Assembly: GCA_009823505.1 (NCBI GenBank)
Contig: VZQC01011003.1
Span: 2,140,129-2,204,128 of the forward strand
Direction of reading: 5' to 3'
DNA length: 64,000 nt
Source of the DNA: Rhizomys pruinosus
Lineage: Eukaryota > Chordata > Mammalia > Rodentia > Spalacidae
The notes under the pieces are model-generated. The model worked only from the letters and a program-made list of their open reading frames with translations. It did no database searches and had not been told where the DNA came from. A program made the translations under genes and the position numbers. Below, piece after piece: positions 43,081 to 55,431 of the stretch. The first letter of the stretch is position 1. The number at the start of each line of letters is the position of its first letter.

Positions 43081-43455
43081 GTTCGTACTTTTCTGTTGCC
43101 TGTGGTAAAAATAGCTTCAAACAAGGCAACTTATAGGATGGAGAGTTTATCTGGCACATGTTTCCCAGAAGGATAATAGTCTTAAGAAAAAAAAGATGTG
43201 GGAAAAAAAAAAAGAAAAGCTGGGGGGTGGGGAGGCATGGCAAGCAGCAGCCCGACCAGAAAGTTGGAACCTCTCATCTTCAAGCAGGGACAGAAGCAGG
43301 GAGATGGGGCAAGGCTAAGACCTCTCAAAGCCTCCACCAGTGACGTGCTTCCTCCGCAAGGCCACACCTCCTACAGCCACCTACAGATAGCACGAACTGG
43401 GTTCAAGTATTCAAATACTTGGTACCTATAGCAAAAATTTTACCCCACCACAGGT
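43081..43455 (+). repeat. Rodent interspersed repeat B
   Basis: TTTTCTGTTGCCTGTGGTAA, AAGGCAACTTATAGGATGGA, CTCTCAAAGCCTCCACC and CAAGGCCACACCTCCTAC resemble a very common murine dispersed repeat whose start is also shared with the array at 59989. Family not named. Second copy at about 56219-56585. Confidence 0.55.
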
Positions 43456-43567
43456 AATCTATATTGGACCCCACATAAACAGCAAGGCTTGTTGATTTCT
43501 CAATAATATTTGAGATACAGGGGGTCCAAGAACAAAAGTATGGGAATACCTATAATAGGATACATTC

Positions 43568-43655
43568 GGGCTGAGGGGTTGTTTGTAGCTCAGTTGTTAT
43601 GTGCTTGCTTAGCATGTGCCAGATCCCCAGTCTGATCTCAGCACTGAAATAAAAA
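43568..43655 (+). repeat. ID SINE
   Basis: GGCTGAGGGGTTGTTTGTAG, TGCTTGCTTAGCATGTGCC and AGTCTGATCTCAGCACTGAA follow the ID consensus. The counterpart at 56699-56785 is cleaner. Confidence 0.8.
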
Positions 43656-43929
43656 GACTATAAATACAAACTATTTAAAAGAAGCACTAATTCATAATTT
43701 TAAAAATGTTGGCTCTTTTTGTGCTACTTCTGAAAAGCATTAAACCAAGCTAAACTAAGTGTATAAATCTAGAAATAGTTTCAATGTCGATGTTCCATTT
43801 TAGTGTGGTGAATTTAAAAAGTCAATCTACAGAAGAGTTTCAAATTATCTACCCCAAAGAGAGCAAAGGAAGGTAAACAATCCAGCTGGGCCATAGAGAG
43901 ATGTCTCGGATTAATTTGTCTTCTTCTGC

Positions 43930-44535
43930 CTGTTGTTTTTTTCCATACGACCACTTTGCAATGTGTGTGCAAGGTACAACTTCTTGAAGCCGTTTGAGCA
44001 ATCTTTTAAATTCACAATGGAATATTTCCCCTCTAGAAAATCCATTAGGAATTTGTCTTACAGATGCACTTGTTCACATGCAGAGAATCATGTACAAGAT
44101 TATTCACTGTAGCCTAATTTGTAATAGGAAAAAGCTGAACCAGCCTGAATGTTCTTTAGGAGGGTGCTGGTTAGATAAGCTATGCTCCATACACAAAATA
44201 AGCCAGCATGCAATGCAATTGAACATAAAGTAAGAGCAAAGAAGCTTTTTATCCATGATTGTGGAAGTCTCTGAAATGGCTAAGTGAAAAAAAACAAGGT
44301 TCAGATCAGAATATGTGCGCCTTTATACATATAAAAAGGGAATATTTCAGGAGGATGCTTAAGAAAGTGTTAACATGAGCTGTTTCTGGGACAAGGAATG
44401 TAACACTGGCTGTCTTTAAGGCAAGGAACTTGGCAGCCGAAGGGCAGAATAAGAGGCTGTTCACTGAATATCCTTATATCTTGCATTTTGAACTATGTGG
44501 TATAAAACCCAGTCAAAAATAAAACTGACGAAACA
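43930..44535 (+). repeat. L1M LINE 3' UTR fragment
   Basis: AAATCCATTAGGAATTTGTC, TCATGTACAAGATTATTCAC, GTAGCCTAATTTGTAATAGG and GAAATGGCTAAGTGAAAAAA follow the 3' region of the ancient mammalian L1M family in order, ending near TATAAAACCCAGTCAAAAAT. Confidence 0.8.
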
Positions 44536-44844
44536 AAAATGAAAAGATGATTTTATTTGAAAAACAAAAAAAAAAGGAAACAAAAATAACATATGCAGAG
44601 ATGGATACCAGCATGCACTGTGTTGTTTACTGCTTTAATCTGTGGCACTTTCTGACTCCTGTCTCTGTCTCAAGCCAGTCTACAGATAAGGCTTCATCCC
44701 ATAGGCTTCAGGTCGGAAGGAAATACAAGGTACAAACCTAAGGATCAGCTTTTAATGGGAATAGATCCTCCAAGATCATAGAAAGCATGGCCTGGCCTTG
44801 ACTCAAATGTCTGACTTCTTATAGAATTTTTTTTTATTATTGGA

Positions 44845-44948
44845 AAGGATACTAGCATTTATTGAATAAGTCCCATCCGGGCCAGGAGCTTCTTTATCCT
44901 TTGTCCCTTTTAATCCTTCCAAGTTCTGGAAAGTAGGTCTGTTGGGAA
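44845..44948 (-). repeat. MIR SINE fragment
   Basis: ACTAGCATTTATTGAATAAG, GGGCCAGGAGCTTCTTTATC and TTTTAATCCTTCCAAGTTCT match the reverse MIR layout. Confidence 0.65.
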
Positions 44949-45739
44949 GCAGTTCAAAAAGACTGAATAATGTTGCCTTCCTTTTGCTTAAATGATGAGC
45001 CTAGGTGTCTAGGACTGTTGACCCAGAGACCTCACCCTCTCCAATAACCATGACAAGCTCCCCTCTAGGAATAAAATGCAGGCTGGGATCACTGTGGTGA
45101 GTGTCTCTGTGGGGAAAGGATCATCTCCATGGGATGAGGGGTTACGTACGCCCTCCCACCTCTAGCCTTCTCATATAGGAAGAGCTGATGGGACGAGCTT
45201 GGCAACGGCTAGAGATGATCACCCCGATCCAGGGTCAGTTTTATTTTTCCCTGACTGTTCCAATATCAGTTTCTCATATACAGCCCAGGCCCAGCAGTAC
45301 TAATTACTGCCACGCCATTAAATCAGCCATGCCTGTAAGGGAAGCTGACATCTTATATTCTGCATATGTGGATGGCAGGATGCTGCCCAAAACCATAGTC
45401 ATGGGATGGCTTCACTATGTCTTAAAGCAGGAAAGAATGGGACTATAGAGTCACCAAGTACATAGAAGTAAACTCTGGGTCAGGTGCACTCAGCCACCAC
45501 TTCCCTAGATGTTCTGAACACCTGTACGGGTTCAGAGCAGCAGTGAGCAACAGGGAAGCAGTCAGCCTTGGCCGCAGAAAGGAGAGCAGTGGTGGTAGCT
45601 GTGTCCTGTGTGGAGGTGAGATGCACCAAGATGGCGAGTTCCCAGCTGCTCCTCCTGAAGACAGGGCAATAAGCAGAGCTTTGGTACTAAGGACCCCCCT
45701 TTGTTGTTTGTTTTTGTGTTGTTGGTGGTTTGTTTGTTC

Positions 45740-45852
45740 ATTTTCTTGTTGAGGAAGTAGAGACTTTGAGAAATTGCATGACTCAGTTGAAGACACATAG
45801 CTAGTGTAGTATAGGTAAGAGTCCAGGTCGTGCAATCCTGGCCTATCAAGCT
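45740..45852 (-). repeat. MIR SINE fragment
   Basis: GAGGAAGTAGAGACTTTGAG, ACACATAGCTAGTGTAGTAT and GAGTCCAGGTCGTGCAATCC correspond to the reverse MIR core and head. Confidence 0.65.
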
Positions 45853-46384
45853 AAGCCTGTGTTCTTGGCTCTGCAATCCTACTGCTAAGCCTAATCCGAA
45901 AACTGCAAGTTTCAAGCTCAAAATTTCCTTAAGCCTTCATGCTTTTTTCTCAGTTCATATAATTTTTTTTGCATCCTGATCACAACATAGATAGATATAT
46001 ATATATATACTAATCTGTATGTTTTAAAGATGTTTATTTTAATGCTAATAGGTTGTATTACTGGGTACTTATATTTTTATTATTCAAACTGTGGTAAACT
46101 AAAACCTAAGGAACGCCTTGTAATGTCTATCCCTGTCTCAAGGACCTACCCTCGAACTCCATTTGAGGAACCACAGCCTAGTGATTAATCAAATCCTCAT
46201 GTAACTGAACACGATAGTTACAAAATGAATTGTGTTATCCCATGTTATTAAATTGTTGTGCAATTATATTTTGGCCTCTCACATAAGTGTAGAGGAGAAT
46301 GAACTAATCAAAAAACAGGCTGCTTTGTTTTCTTAAGTGTTAGGTTTTTCATCTTTAAAATTATTTTCTGATTCTTTTATTTTA

Positions 46385-46539
46385 TGTGTGTGAGTGTATG
46401 CTTGTATGTATCTAGTGTCTCTGTGTCATGCATGCCCACAGAGATCAGAAGGGCGTCCAGCTGTCACCTTGGAACTGCACTTACTGAATGGTAGCTGCAT
46501 GTGGGTGCTGGTAATCAACCCAGGTCCTCTGCAACGCAG
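46385..46539 (-). repeat. B2 SINE cut by the block junction
   Basis: Reverse B2 from TGTGTGTGAGTGTATGCTTG to AGGTCCTCTGCAACGCAG, then the sequence jumps to material equivalent to 29022. The intact counterpart at 59478-59680 completes the head (CCATCTCTCCAGCC). Confidence 0.88.
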
Positions 46540-46607
46540 TCTAAACCTAAATTTAAATTGACAACTGGCTTATAATCCTAAGTGAAAGTCAACATTAATA
46601 GAGTTTG

Positions 46608-46805
46608 TTTTTTCTAATGTGTATAAGAGTACTGCCTGCATATACATGTGCCATGTCATACAATGCCCAGAGCTCAGAGAGCACTGGATCCCCTGGAACT
46701 GAGTTACAGACAGTTATTAGCCACCATATGGGTGCTGAGAACCAAACCCTGATCCTGCACAAGAGCAGCCAGTGATCTTAATTACTAACCCATTTCTCTA
46801 GCCCC
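46608..46805 (-). repeat. B2 SINE (second copy)
   Basis: As 29080-29285, but the head reads AACCCATTTCTCTAGCCCC, nearer to consensus. Confidence 0.86.
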
Positions 46806-46810
46806 AATAG

Positions 46811-46966
46811 TGTTTTTTTTTTTTTGTCTTTTCGAGACAGGGTCTCCTGTAGCCCCAGCTGTCCTGGAACTCGTTCTGTAGACCAGGCTGGCCTTGAACT
46901 CACAAAGATCCACCTGCTTCTGCTTCCCAAGTGCTACGATTAAAGGCATGCACCACAAGGCCCGCA
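46811..46966 (-). repeat. B1 SINE (second copy)
   Basis: As 29310-29475 with a poly(T) of about 13 and an intact GTCTTTTCGAGACAGGG. Confidence 0.92.
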
Positions 46967-46974
46967 TTAGTGAA

Positions 46975-47132
46975 ATTTTTTTTTTTTTTGTCTTTTCGAG
47001 ACAGAGTCTCCCTGTAGCCCAGCTGTCCTGGAACTTGCTCTGTAGACCAGGCTGGCCTTGAACTCACAAAGATCCACCTGCCTCTGCCTCCCAAGTGCTA
47101 AGATTAAAGGCATGCGCCACCACGCCCGACGC
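46975..47132 (-). repeat. B1 SINE (second copy)
   Basis: Counterpart of 33948-34104. It directly abuts another reverse B1, making a B1-B1 tandem at the join. Confidence 0.93.
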
Positions 47133-47340
47133 AGAACATTTTTTAAAATGCAGGTTTACATCGTTGCTTCTGTCTACAGGTTCTTCATAATGAATAGGGA
47201 GAGACCACCGAATGGAAATGTTTAGAAGGTCTCATCTGTGCTCTAACAATTGGTAGTAGTGTGTTTTTCTCAATTTCTAAGTAAAAATGATGAAATATGT
47301 ACTTGGAAGCAAGAACTAACCAGAATTTAATCTTTTTCAG

Positions 47341-47521
47341 AAGCCAAGAAGAAAGCGCCCTGTCCTGGACTTGGCTTGTTTTACACAATATTATCTGCCT
47401 TCCTTTTCTCAGTGGCCTCTTTATTTGTTAAAAAAGTGCAAGGCGTCCATGCTGTAGAAATTAGTGCATTTCGATGTGTGTTTCAAATGCTTGTTATTAT
47501 CCCTTGCTTAATATACAGAAA
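47341..47521 (+). CDS. SLC35G1: SLC35G1 coding exon 2 (second copy)
   Basis: Same 181 bases as 34312-34492, with the same TTTTTCAG acceptor and AA|GTAAGT donor. It encodes residues 60-120 in part: the AKKKAPCPG linker, helices 1 and 2. I detect no coding difference. The first copy and its exon 3 lie upstream, and no further exon 1 lies between 37239 and this point, so this copy could not by itself form a complete gene in the given order. Confidence 0.9.
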
Positions 47522-49539
47522 GTAAGTATTCCTCAGTGCAAAATAGAAGATAATAAATGTGTGTAAATCTCTTGAACTGCCTTGACGATCTTCTCTATAG
47601 TAACTGGTATATCATATGTTGACCACTTTCTGTTCCTCTTGGCTCTGATGAATGAAATGTCCCAGGGTCTACTCACAGAAGATTCTCCCATAAATACACA
47701 TCACGTGCCTGCAAAGGAGTAGAAAGATCTAGCCATTCACCACCCCATATTTTGAAGCACGGCTTCTTTTGTATAATTCCCTGTCTTAACCACCCTCCCT
47801 TCTTTGGCATAACTGGTATTTGGAAGACAAGAAGTAAATGAAAGGGTCATAGTGTGCAGTGTTTCTTTATGTGGGATAGACTGATCACCTGCCAGAGTAG
47901 ATAGAAAATGACAGCAGGATTGAGGTCCTCCTGAGGGTGCCAGGAGTAACCTTGAACAAGATTACTTCAGGATTCTTTCCTCCCCCATAAACTGGTGGGA
48001 GTGGTACTGTCTAGGCTGTGCCCCACAGGTGAGCATAAGAATTTTTGTTAGTTAAAGTGTGTCTGTATAATGTAACTAGAGAGCATCGCCCTCTACACTC
48101 CCCTCCCACCCTCTTCCATGTGGAACTTAACACCTCTTTGTGGGGTTAGAATTATGCCCCTCCACTACTGTAACTTACACCCTGTGTACTTTGAACCCTG
48201 GGAGGATTAATAGTTTGTTCCCTACTGAGTCGCCTGACTCTCTGTTTTGGAGTTAAAGATGCTTAAACCTCAAATCAAAAACTTCAGTTGCTTGCCACCA
48301 AAATCTCTTTGTATCTCATAACACTGTACAGATTCATTTACATTAGTATCATTCCATATCCTGAGAAATTGGTTGAAAATATGCTGAGATTAATATTGTC
48401 AGGAATTCTTGGGTGTGTACAAACAATAGTACTTTAGGAAATGGGAGTTAGACTTCAGGAATTTCTAAAGGAAGTAACAGAACTCTGAGATTAACAACTA
48501 TCTTTCCCATTTTTCAATAAAAGTATTGTCAGTAAAGTACTAGAAAGAGACTTCTTAAAATCTTTGGCTCTATCTTTTTCGATATGCAAAGTTCACTGTC
48601 GGTTCACTGTCATGGAAAGATGTATAACATTTAAACACATAGGCCAAAGATGGCCATGCTTTGGTTTCTAACTCCAGATATCTGAAAATGTCTATATCTA
48701 CCCCAGTGAAGTCTGTCCCTGGCACACGTGAGCGAGTATACCTGGCCAAGGATTTACAGAATAGATTTTTGGCAAATATTTAATTGGGAAAAATTAGATA
48801 GTAGTATTTACATGCATTCAACCACTACATTTTTTTGGTTTTGATTTTGGTCTTTTTTGAGACAGAGTCTTTTCCCTTTAGTTGCCCCTGGCCTGGAGCT
48901 CACTATATTAGACCAGGCTGTCCTTGAACTCACAGAGATCTGCCTGCCTCTGCCTCTTGAGTGCTGGGATTAAAGGCATGTGCCACCACACCTGGCCTTA
49001 CATTTTTTTCAGTGTGCTTGAGCTCATGAATGAGAACAATGAAAAATTATATTAAATGGCTAAAGAAATTTAACATTGGCTCAACTTTCATAGAAAAATT
49101 GGTGAGATTGAGACTGTACATTAGTCAGGATTAAGTTTCCTCAGAGTACTACTAAGTCTTAAGATTATGTTTATTACAAAATGATGCATTTTCATCATAG
49201 AAAATTTGGAGAAGACCAGAATTATAAAAAAAAAAAAAGAATTATATGAGTCTACCTGTGAAGGTATAAGTCCTGTTAACATCTAGTCCTTTTTTTGTCT
49301 TTTTTTTCCAAGTGTGTACACAGGGAAAATATCTATATTGAGTGGCTTATTCTGTGGTTTCTTTTCTGTCTTTGCTCCTACTTCAACACTTAGAAATGTC
49401 TAGAAAAATATTTTTAAATAGAGGGGTGCTATAGAACTTACTCCTTTATTATGGTATTTTTGGAATGTCTAATTAAACATTTGATTGAAAAATCAATGTC
49501 AAATTCATTTAAAATGCATCTCTTCGTTTAAATTTACAG
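47522..49539. other. SLC35G1: SLC35G1 intron 2 (second copy)
   Basis: Counterpart of 34493-36499. Substitutions include G/A near 48148 and T/C near 48600 relative to the first copy. Confidence 0.88.
48840..49003 (-). repeat. B1 SINE (second copy)
   Basis: Regular reverse B1 with TTTGAGACAGAGTC and GACCAGGCTGTCCTTGAACT, where the first copy is garbled. Confidence 0.92.
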
Positions 49540-50278
49540 AACTGGGTTTATAGGCCCCAAAGGTCAACGAATTTTCCTCATTTTCAGAGGAGTCTTTGGT
49601 TCCACTGCCATGATCCTTATGTACTATGCTTTCCAGACGACGTCCCTCGCAGATGCCACCGTTATTGCATTTAGCTGTCCGGTGTTTACGTCAATATTTG
49701 CTTGGATATTTCTCAAGGAAAAGTATAGCCTTTGGGATGCTTTCTTCACCTTGTTCGCAATCACTGGAGTGATCCTTATCGTGAGACCACAGTTTTTGTT
49801 TGGTTCCGACACTTCCGGGATGAGTGAAAGCTATTCAGACCACCTGAAGGGGACGTTTGCGGCAGTCGGACATGCTGTGTTAGCTGCAATGACTCTAGTT
49901 ATCCTAAGAAAAATGGGAAAATCTGTGGACTATTTTCTGAGCATTTGGTATTATGTCATAGTTGGCCTTGTTGAAAGTGTTGTCATCCTCTTTGTGATAG
50001 GAGAATGGAGTCTGCCCTACTGTGGGTTGGACAGGCTGTTTCTCATACTCATTGGGCTCTTGGGTTTGGGGGGTCAGATATTTATCACGAAAGCACTGCA
50101 AATAGAAAAAGCAGGACTTGTAGCAATAACAAAGACAATGGATATAGTCTTCGCTTTCGTCTTTCAGATTGTATTCTTTGATAATGTGCCAACCTGGTGG
50201 ACAGTGGGCGGAGCTCTCTGCGTAGTAGCCAGCAGCACTGGAGCAACCATTCGTAAATGGGTCCAGAATTCCAAATGA
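49540..50278 (+). CDS. SLC35G1: SLC35G1 coding exon 3 (second copy)
   Basis: Same 739-base coding exon as 36500-37238, encoding residues 121-365 with helices 3-10 and the second EamA domain. The protein read is identical and I find no nucleotide difference inside the coding part. The first differences appear about 20 bases after the stop (CTCTCTTATAT versus CTCTCTATATAT). Perfect coding identity combined with flank indels fits a second allele or read-error version rather than an old duplicate. Confidence 0.93.
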
Positions 50279-50904
50279 AATACCTGCTGAAATCTCTCTA
50301 TATATTTTCAAGTACACCTTCACCCAGCTCAGACATCTCACCCCTGGAAAATCATTATCTATTGATTATATTTAATAAATTTCATAAATAAAGTACCATT
50401 TTTGAATATGGTATGTCTTTAATAAAGAGTAGCTAGTCTGGTCTAGCATATTTTTGATAGTGTTTAGTTTTACTGTGGCTTGTTTTGGTTGGGGTGTCAT
50501 TGGTGATAGAGCTCATTTGAAGAAAAATTGCAGAGATTTTTATGGCTATAATTTTTTAAATGTATTTTTGGATGTGGTTGGGAGATAACTTTATTTTTAG
50601 TAGTATAGAGCCTAAGAAACTTAATATTGATAATGCTGCTCTAATTAGTAATTAGTACTGTTTTAACCCTTCATTAGCAATACAATTCCATTCGGGATGC
50701 CAAAGCTGAAATGTCATATAGGTGCCTACTTATTAATGTTAGTAATACAAGTGAATTTGCCTTATTTTCAAGGATTTTATAAATGATTATTTCAAGTCAT
50801 ATTTGTGCCTTTTCATTTTGATGCTGGAGTTTTATATGTAATCTCTAAGTGTTTAACTTGCCATATTTGGTCAGTATTCTCTTGTGTATTTGCAACTCTT
50901 ATTT
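50279..50904 (+). other. SLC35G1: SLC35G1 3' UTR and flank (second copy)
   Basis: Counterpart of 37239-37827, with the same three AATAAA signals within about 150 bases of the stop (50373-50425). Confidence 0.65.
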
Positions 50905-50920
50905 AAAAATTTTAATTCTC

Positions 50921-51177
50921 TGGGACTGGAGAGATAGCCTAGCGGTTAAGAGCACTGACTGCTCTTGCAGAGGACCTGAGTTCGATCCCCAGCACCCACA
51001 TGGAGGCTGAGAACCGTCTGTAACTCCATTTCCAGGAGAACTCCAGTTCCAGGGGAATCCGAGACCCTCTTCTGACCTCCTTGGCATTGCACGACACGGG
51101 TGCACAAACCTACATGCAGACAGTACATTCATACACATACAAAATACAATTTAAAAAAAAAATAAAAAAAAACTAAT
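50921..51177 (+). repeat. B2 SINE with 16-bp target-site duplication
   Basis: AAAAATTTTAATTCTC at 50905-50920 and 51178-51193 flanks a full B2 starting TGGGACTGGAGAGATAGCC. The first copy keeps only the tail side of this element. Confidence 0.96.
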
Positions 51178-51210
51178 AAAAATTTTAATTCTCCTGTTTA
51201 TTGAAACGGC

Positions 51211-51337
51211 CCTTTTTTTTTTTTTTTTTTGTCTTTTTGAAATAGGGTCTCCCCATAGCACCAGCTGGCCTGGAACTCACTCTGTTAGACCAGGCTGGCC
51301 TTGAACTCAGAGATCCGCCTGCCTCTGCCTCCTGAGG
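51211..51337 (-). repeat. B1 SINE, truncated (second copy)
   Basis: Counterpart of 37988-38109. Here the left flank reads GAAACGGCCC and the right flank GAAACTGCCC. Confidence 0.93.
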
Positions 51338-54300
51338 AAACTGCCCAAATTTTTTAAATTCCAAGATTTCCAGTTGTTAAATCTTAAGATGGAGATCTTG
51401 GCTTAACCAGTGTGCACGTTTCCACTTGACCTATGATGCTTTTTCTATAAATTCTGGTTGAATTTGTAGTGTGATGCCAAATAAAATTTTCTCAGGATCC
51501 TTTTAGGTTGAACCATATGAAATTGCCCAGTTTTACCATTTTCATTTCCAAAACCTTTAGTTCCATAAGGTTCACCATAATAGTCCCCCTACCCACTAAT
51601 AAAATATTTAGAAGACTTTAGACTGTATGTTTTAAAAACAACTTTTTTTAAAGGATAGTTATGTGGTTAAATTCACAGTCTTTTTTTTTTTTTTCATTAT
51701 GGAATGATATGTAATAGCTCTTGTGTTAGAGGCAACAATGTAAAGACCTGTTATTCCATAGTTCATTGACTTTCACAGTTTCTTGCATAGAAAAACAAAT
51801 CCCTGGTAAATGGTAGCTTTTGACTAAAAAGCTTTACCATACTAGTGTGAATTCAGAGAACACACAATCTGTATCCAGAGCAACAGCAGGCTGTTACTCT
51901 GAATGAGAGGATTTGGTATTGAGGGAAGCAATGCCCTTTATCAGGATGTTGGTAAATGATTCCCTTTATGGTGAGACCATGGTGGCCTCAAAAGTTGCTC
52001 TGTCAGACAGCATCTGTCATCATTAAAGTTGAGAGGCTGTCCATACTTTTCCACCCTCATCACCATTCTTCCAAAGAAGAAAGCTTGACTCCTGGGACTT
52101 ACACTTTGGTGAGAAAGGATCTTTTCCAGTAGTGTCAAGTAGTGTCAAGGTGCAACTTTAAACATTGTAAACAATGCTGACAAATCCCATCTGATGAAAT
52201 CCTATATGAAGTTTATTTAGCTGAGTTATCTCAATCACATTTGACCTGACTCATACTCTTGGAATTTAAATTTGCAAATAGTACCATTATGCAACCATCT
52301 TAGAAAACTATAGAATTGACAGCCTTTTAGAGCTCAAAGGTATCTTAGCATCTCTCGGAAGCCAGGCTGCATAGATAGAGATGACAGGATGGAGATCACA
52401 CAAGCTGGGTTTCCATGGCAGCCTCCTCTTACTTAGTTCCATGATAAGAATGGAAAGGCAACCCCTGGAACTACCTAATACTGATTATCTCCAATTTCCA
52501 GGTACAGTAAGAGACTCTCTGGAAGCTTGGAAGTTCAAATCCCTTTGAATCTATATACTAGAAACATGTTTTATTTCAGCAATGGTTTAAAAACTTGAGT
52601 GTCACAATCATGTGATAACATTGGAAACCATTTTTCTTATCCCAGCCTTTACAGGGTATGATTCTTAAACACAATGTCCAAGCCTATGTATTGTAACAAA
52701 TATGGGTGTGTATATATTTTGCATAGATTGTAGTTTCTATATCTTGAAAAGGAAAATATTTTTCATAACTTGTTTTTTATAAGTAATAAAATTATACAAG
52801 AAAGCTATATGTTGGTTTTTATGACTATAAAAATGTTTTATGTAACTTATTGTTTCAACCATGTGCTTCTAAATCATTTTCTTTAGGAGACTGGCCTCTA
52901 GCCATTTAGCTAGGTTGCACTCAAGTTTCAGACTGTTAAACTGTTCCTTATACTGCTACATCAAATCCAACATCTCCAAAATAAAGACACTAATCTGTAC
53001 TAAAGAGGCCTTCATTCTTCCAGACCCTAAGAGCTTGGAGCGACTTAGAGTGTGTGTTTTGCTCTTACAGCCTATCTGTTACTAATCCTGCACTGTTTTC
53101 TTACTGCTTTATGAAACCTTTCTAACCTCACTACTTCCGATTTTCTACCACTGTATTTAACTTAGCCACATGCTCAAGACCACCCTGGCGCTTGTGTCAG
53201 GGCCAAGCTAATGTCCCTGAAGTCCTGCTGATGTTATCACTCTGGTCCTTATGAAGACGTAGTGAGGTCTGGTTAGGGCACACCATCATGCCCAAGTTAC
53301 TTACCTGGCTCCATTCTCACTTCACCCTGTTCTCCCACATCACAGTAAGAGGATCAACTTCCCACTAACTCACATTGGCCAGAAGAGTCCTTTCTTGCTG
53401 TCTCTTATTGGACCTGTGAAGCCTGTTTGCCTCCAATGTCCGAGCTGGGGCTTTGTTTCTTCCACTGTCTCCAGCTTCTCATGCTCATAATCCTCTTGGA
53501 GAAAGGGACAAACCACTGGGTTAAGATATGAGTCACTTATCAATGAGGCAAGCGTTATATACCTTGGCTATTTTCTTCATTTGGTAAATAGTACATTATT
53601 ACCCAAATCCTTCTAAGGAACATCATAAATGTGTAGACCAAAAGGAAGCACAACAGCACTTAGTAATGAAATGTGGTTGATACTGTAGAGCTGACTGTTC
53701 TCTCCCTTGTCAAAATGCTGCCTCCACTAGGATCCTTATTCCTGAGCAGGTTCATCAAGAACAGAGGTATGCATCTCTGAAAGCAGAGCTCACTTAACCC
53801 TTCCTATCATACAGACTTGAATTGCTATCCAGCAGCAGATCTGTACCCAGAGCTGCTCAGGGCCACCATCCCCAACTTATGCATAGGTGTCATCTTTCCA
53901 GTTGGCTTTAATGCTGGTCCTCAGAAAGTACGATGCTTAGCTCTGATTTGGGGAATAGGCCTAACTTCCCATGTGTTTCCTATGCATTCCTCTAGCCTCT
54001 TCTCTGCTCCTCTCCTAAGTATCATGAATGTCAAGGGTAATATAGTGGTTAGGGAGCTAGTTTTCTTGATAGCAGCCTGTCTTCTGCCTTAGGTATATAC
54101 AGATTCATAGTAAATAGTATTAGAACTGGTTTATTATGGTATCATTTGGACATGTGATGCTTGGGACCTACCCCCAGCATGATGTTTTATGGCCTTTATA
54201 GTGTTTGACATCAAATCTAATATAGCCAGTACGTCTTACCAGTGATTCCCTGTGAATGACAAAGAAATACGCATCCAGTTTATTTGAAAACTAAATTTGA

Positions 54301-54635
54301 AGTCGCCCTGGAAAACTTGACAGAGAGCCCATGATGCAGGCACTACTTACCTAGAGACTAGGGTGAGAGTTTACCATGGCATCAAGGTTGGGCAGGAAAG
54401 ATCACAGGGCTGGAGAGAGCATTGTGATCCAGGAGGCCTGTTCCTAAGGATGGAAATGCCTGGCAGCTCTTACAGGTTTGACCATGATTTGAAGGCTGCA
54501 CTATATGTGTAAAACACCAACGAGATGGTATTGGTGTTCTCTATGATTACCGTGACTTACCAGGTTAATATCAGAATCAAATCCAAAACATAAAGTCTAA
54601 TTCAGAAGGGATTAACCATGTGATGCTCCCCCTGG
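51338..54635. other. 3' flank, unassigned (second copy)
   Basis: Counterpart of 38120-41415, with a handful of substitutions (for example the G/A pair in GAGACCGTGG / GAGACCATGG at 51979) and poly(A/T) length changes. Confidence 0.5.
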
Positions 54636-54639
54636 GAAC

Positions 54640-54925
54640 CCAGTCGTGAGGAAGCTGAGGCCATGTGGAGAGGCCTACATGGAGAGAAACATAGGTTTTC
54701 ACCCCTCAGGCCCATCTGTACTGCTGCTGATAGCTCACATCAGCTTACCAGACATGTGAGCGTGTACATTGGTATCAGGGATCCTCCAGCCTTCAGGTTA
54801 GCCACCCCAGCTGATGCTGTGTGGAGCAGACACGGCAGACACTAGCCTTCCCCACTTGCTTAGTTCTGTTCCAACTGCAGATTTCTGAGAATAGAAATAA
54901 AGATTGTTGTTTTAAGCTACTAAAA
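54640..54925 (+). repeat. MLT1-like LTR fragment (second copy)
   Basis: Counterpart of 41420-41705. The end reads AAATAAAGATTGTTGTTTTA then AGCTACTAA, closer to the MLT1-type terminus. Confidence 0.52.
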
Positions 54926-55431
54926 AAATAAAGATATATGAAACATGCCTATTTGAATATGTGTGTACCCAATTATACATGCTCACAATTACATACAGCA
55001 AAACAGTTCAACATAGAAACAAAATCATGAAAAGGGGTAACTAAAGATGTTTTGTCAGCCTGTGATAGACAAAGTTATCTAAACCAAGTATTCCCCAGTC
55101 CCCAAACTTTTAATAATGACACGAGAATGCTAGTGTGTTTCACACTCTTTCATGAGTATATGATAGAGTTTTCTGGATGCTATAAGTTTCAGAAGAAGCA
55201 GACAAGAGAAAGCAGCTCTCACCTATTAAGCTAAATGTACATATAAAATAGTGTCACTGTTATATATATTTTTTGGAAAATATTTTTAAATTTATTCATT
55301 AACAATTTCATATATTTATATATAATGTATTTTAACCATACTTACCATCTGCTACCTTCACTTACCCTCTTCCCAGTCCTCCCATATGAAAAATATTTTA
55401 AAAGATTTATGTGAACATGAAATAAGTTTTG

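Larger units (their letters stand above)
33948..46539. repeat. Duplicated block D2, main segment, first copy
   Basis: Matches 46972-59641: B1, exon 2, intron 2, exon 3, the 3' flank, MLT1-like LTR, L1M and MIR. Coding bases look identical. The flanks show roughly one substitution per kilobase or fewer plus homopolymer indels, and local garbled patches near 35820, 37828-37950, 41690-42500 and 45190-45330. The last 170 bases are noticeably poorer and stop inside a B2. Confidence 0.9.
46540..46968. repeat. Duplicated block D2, left segment, second copy
   Basis: Counterpart of 29022-29480. It contains a reverse B2 (46608-46805) and a reverse B1 (46811-46966). Confidence 0.88.

Noticed and set aside
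9037..50278. Two complete SLC35G1 paralogues
   Set aside because: Exon order and boundaries do not allow two complete genes, and coding identity is essentially perfect. Allelic or assembly duplication is simpler.
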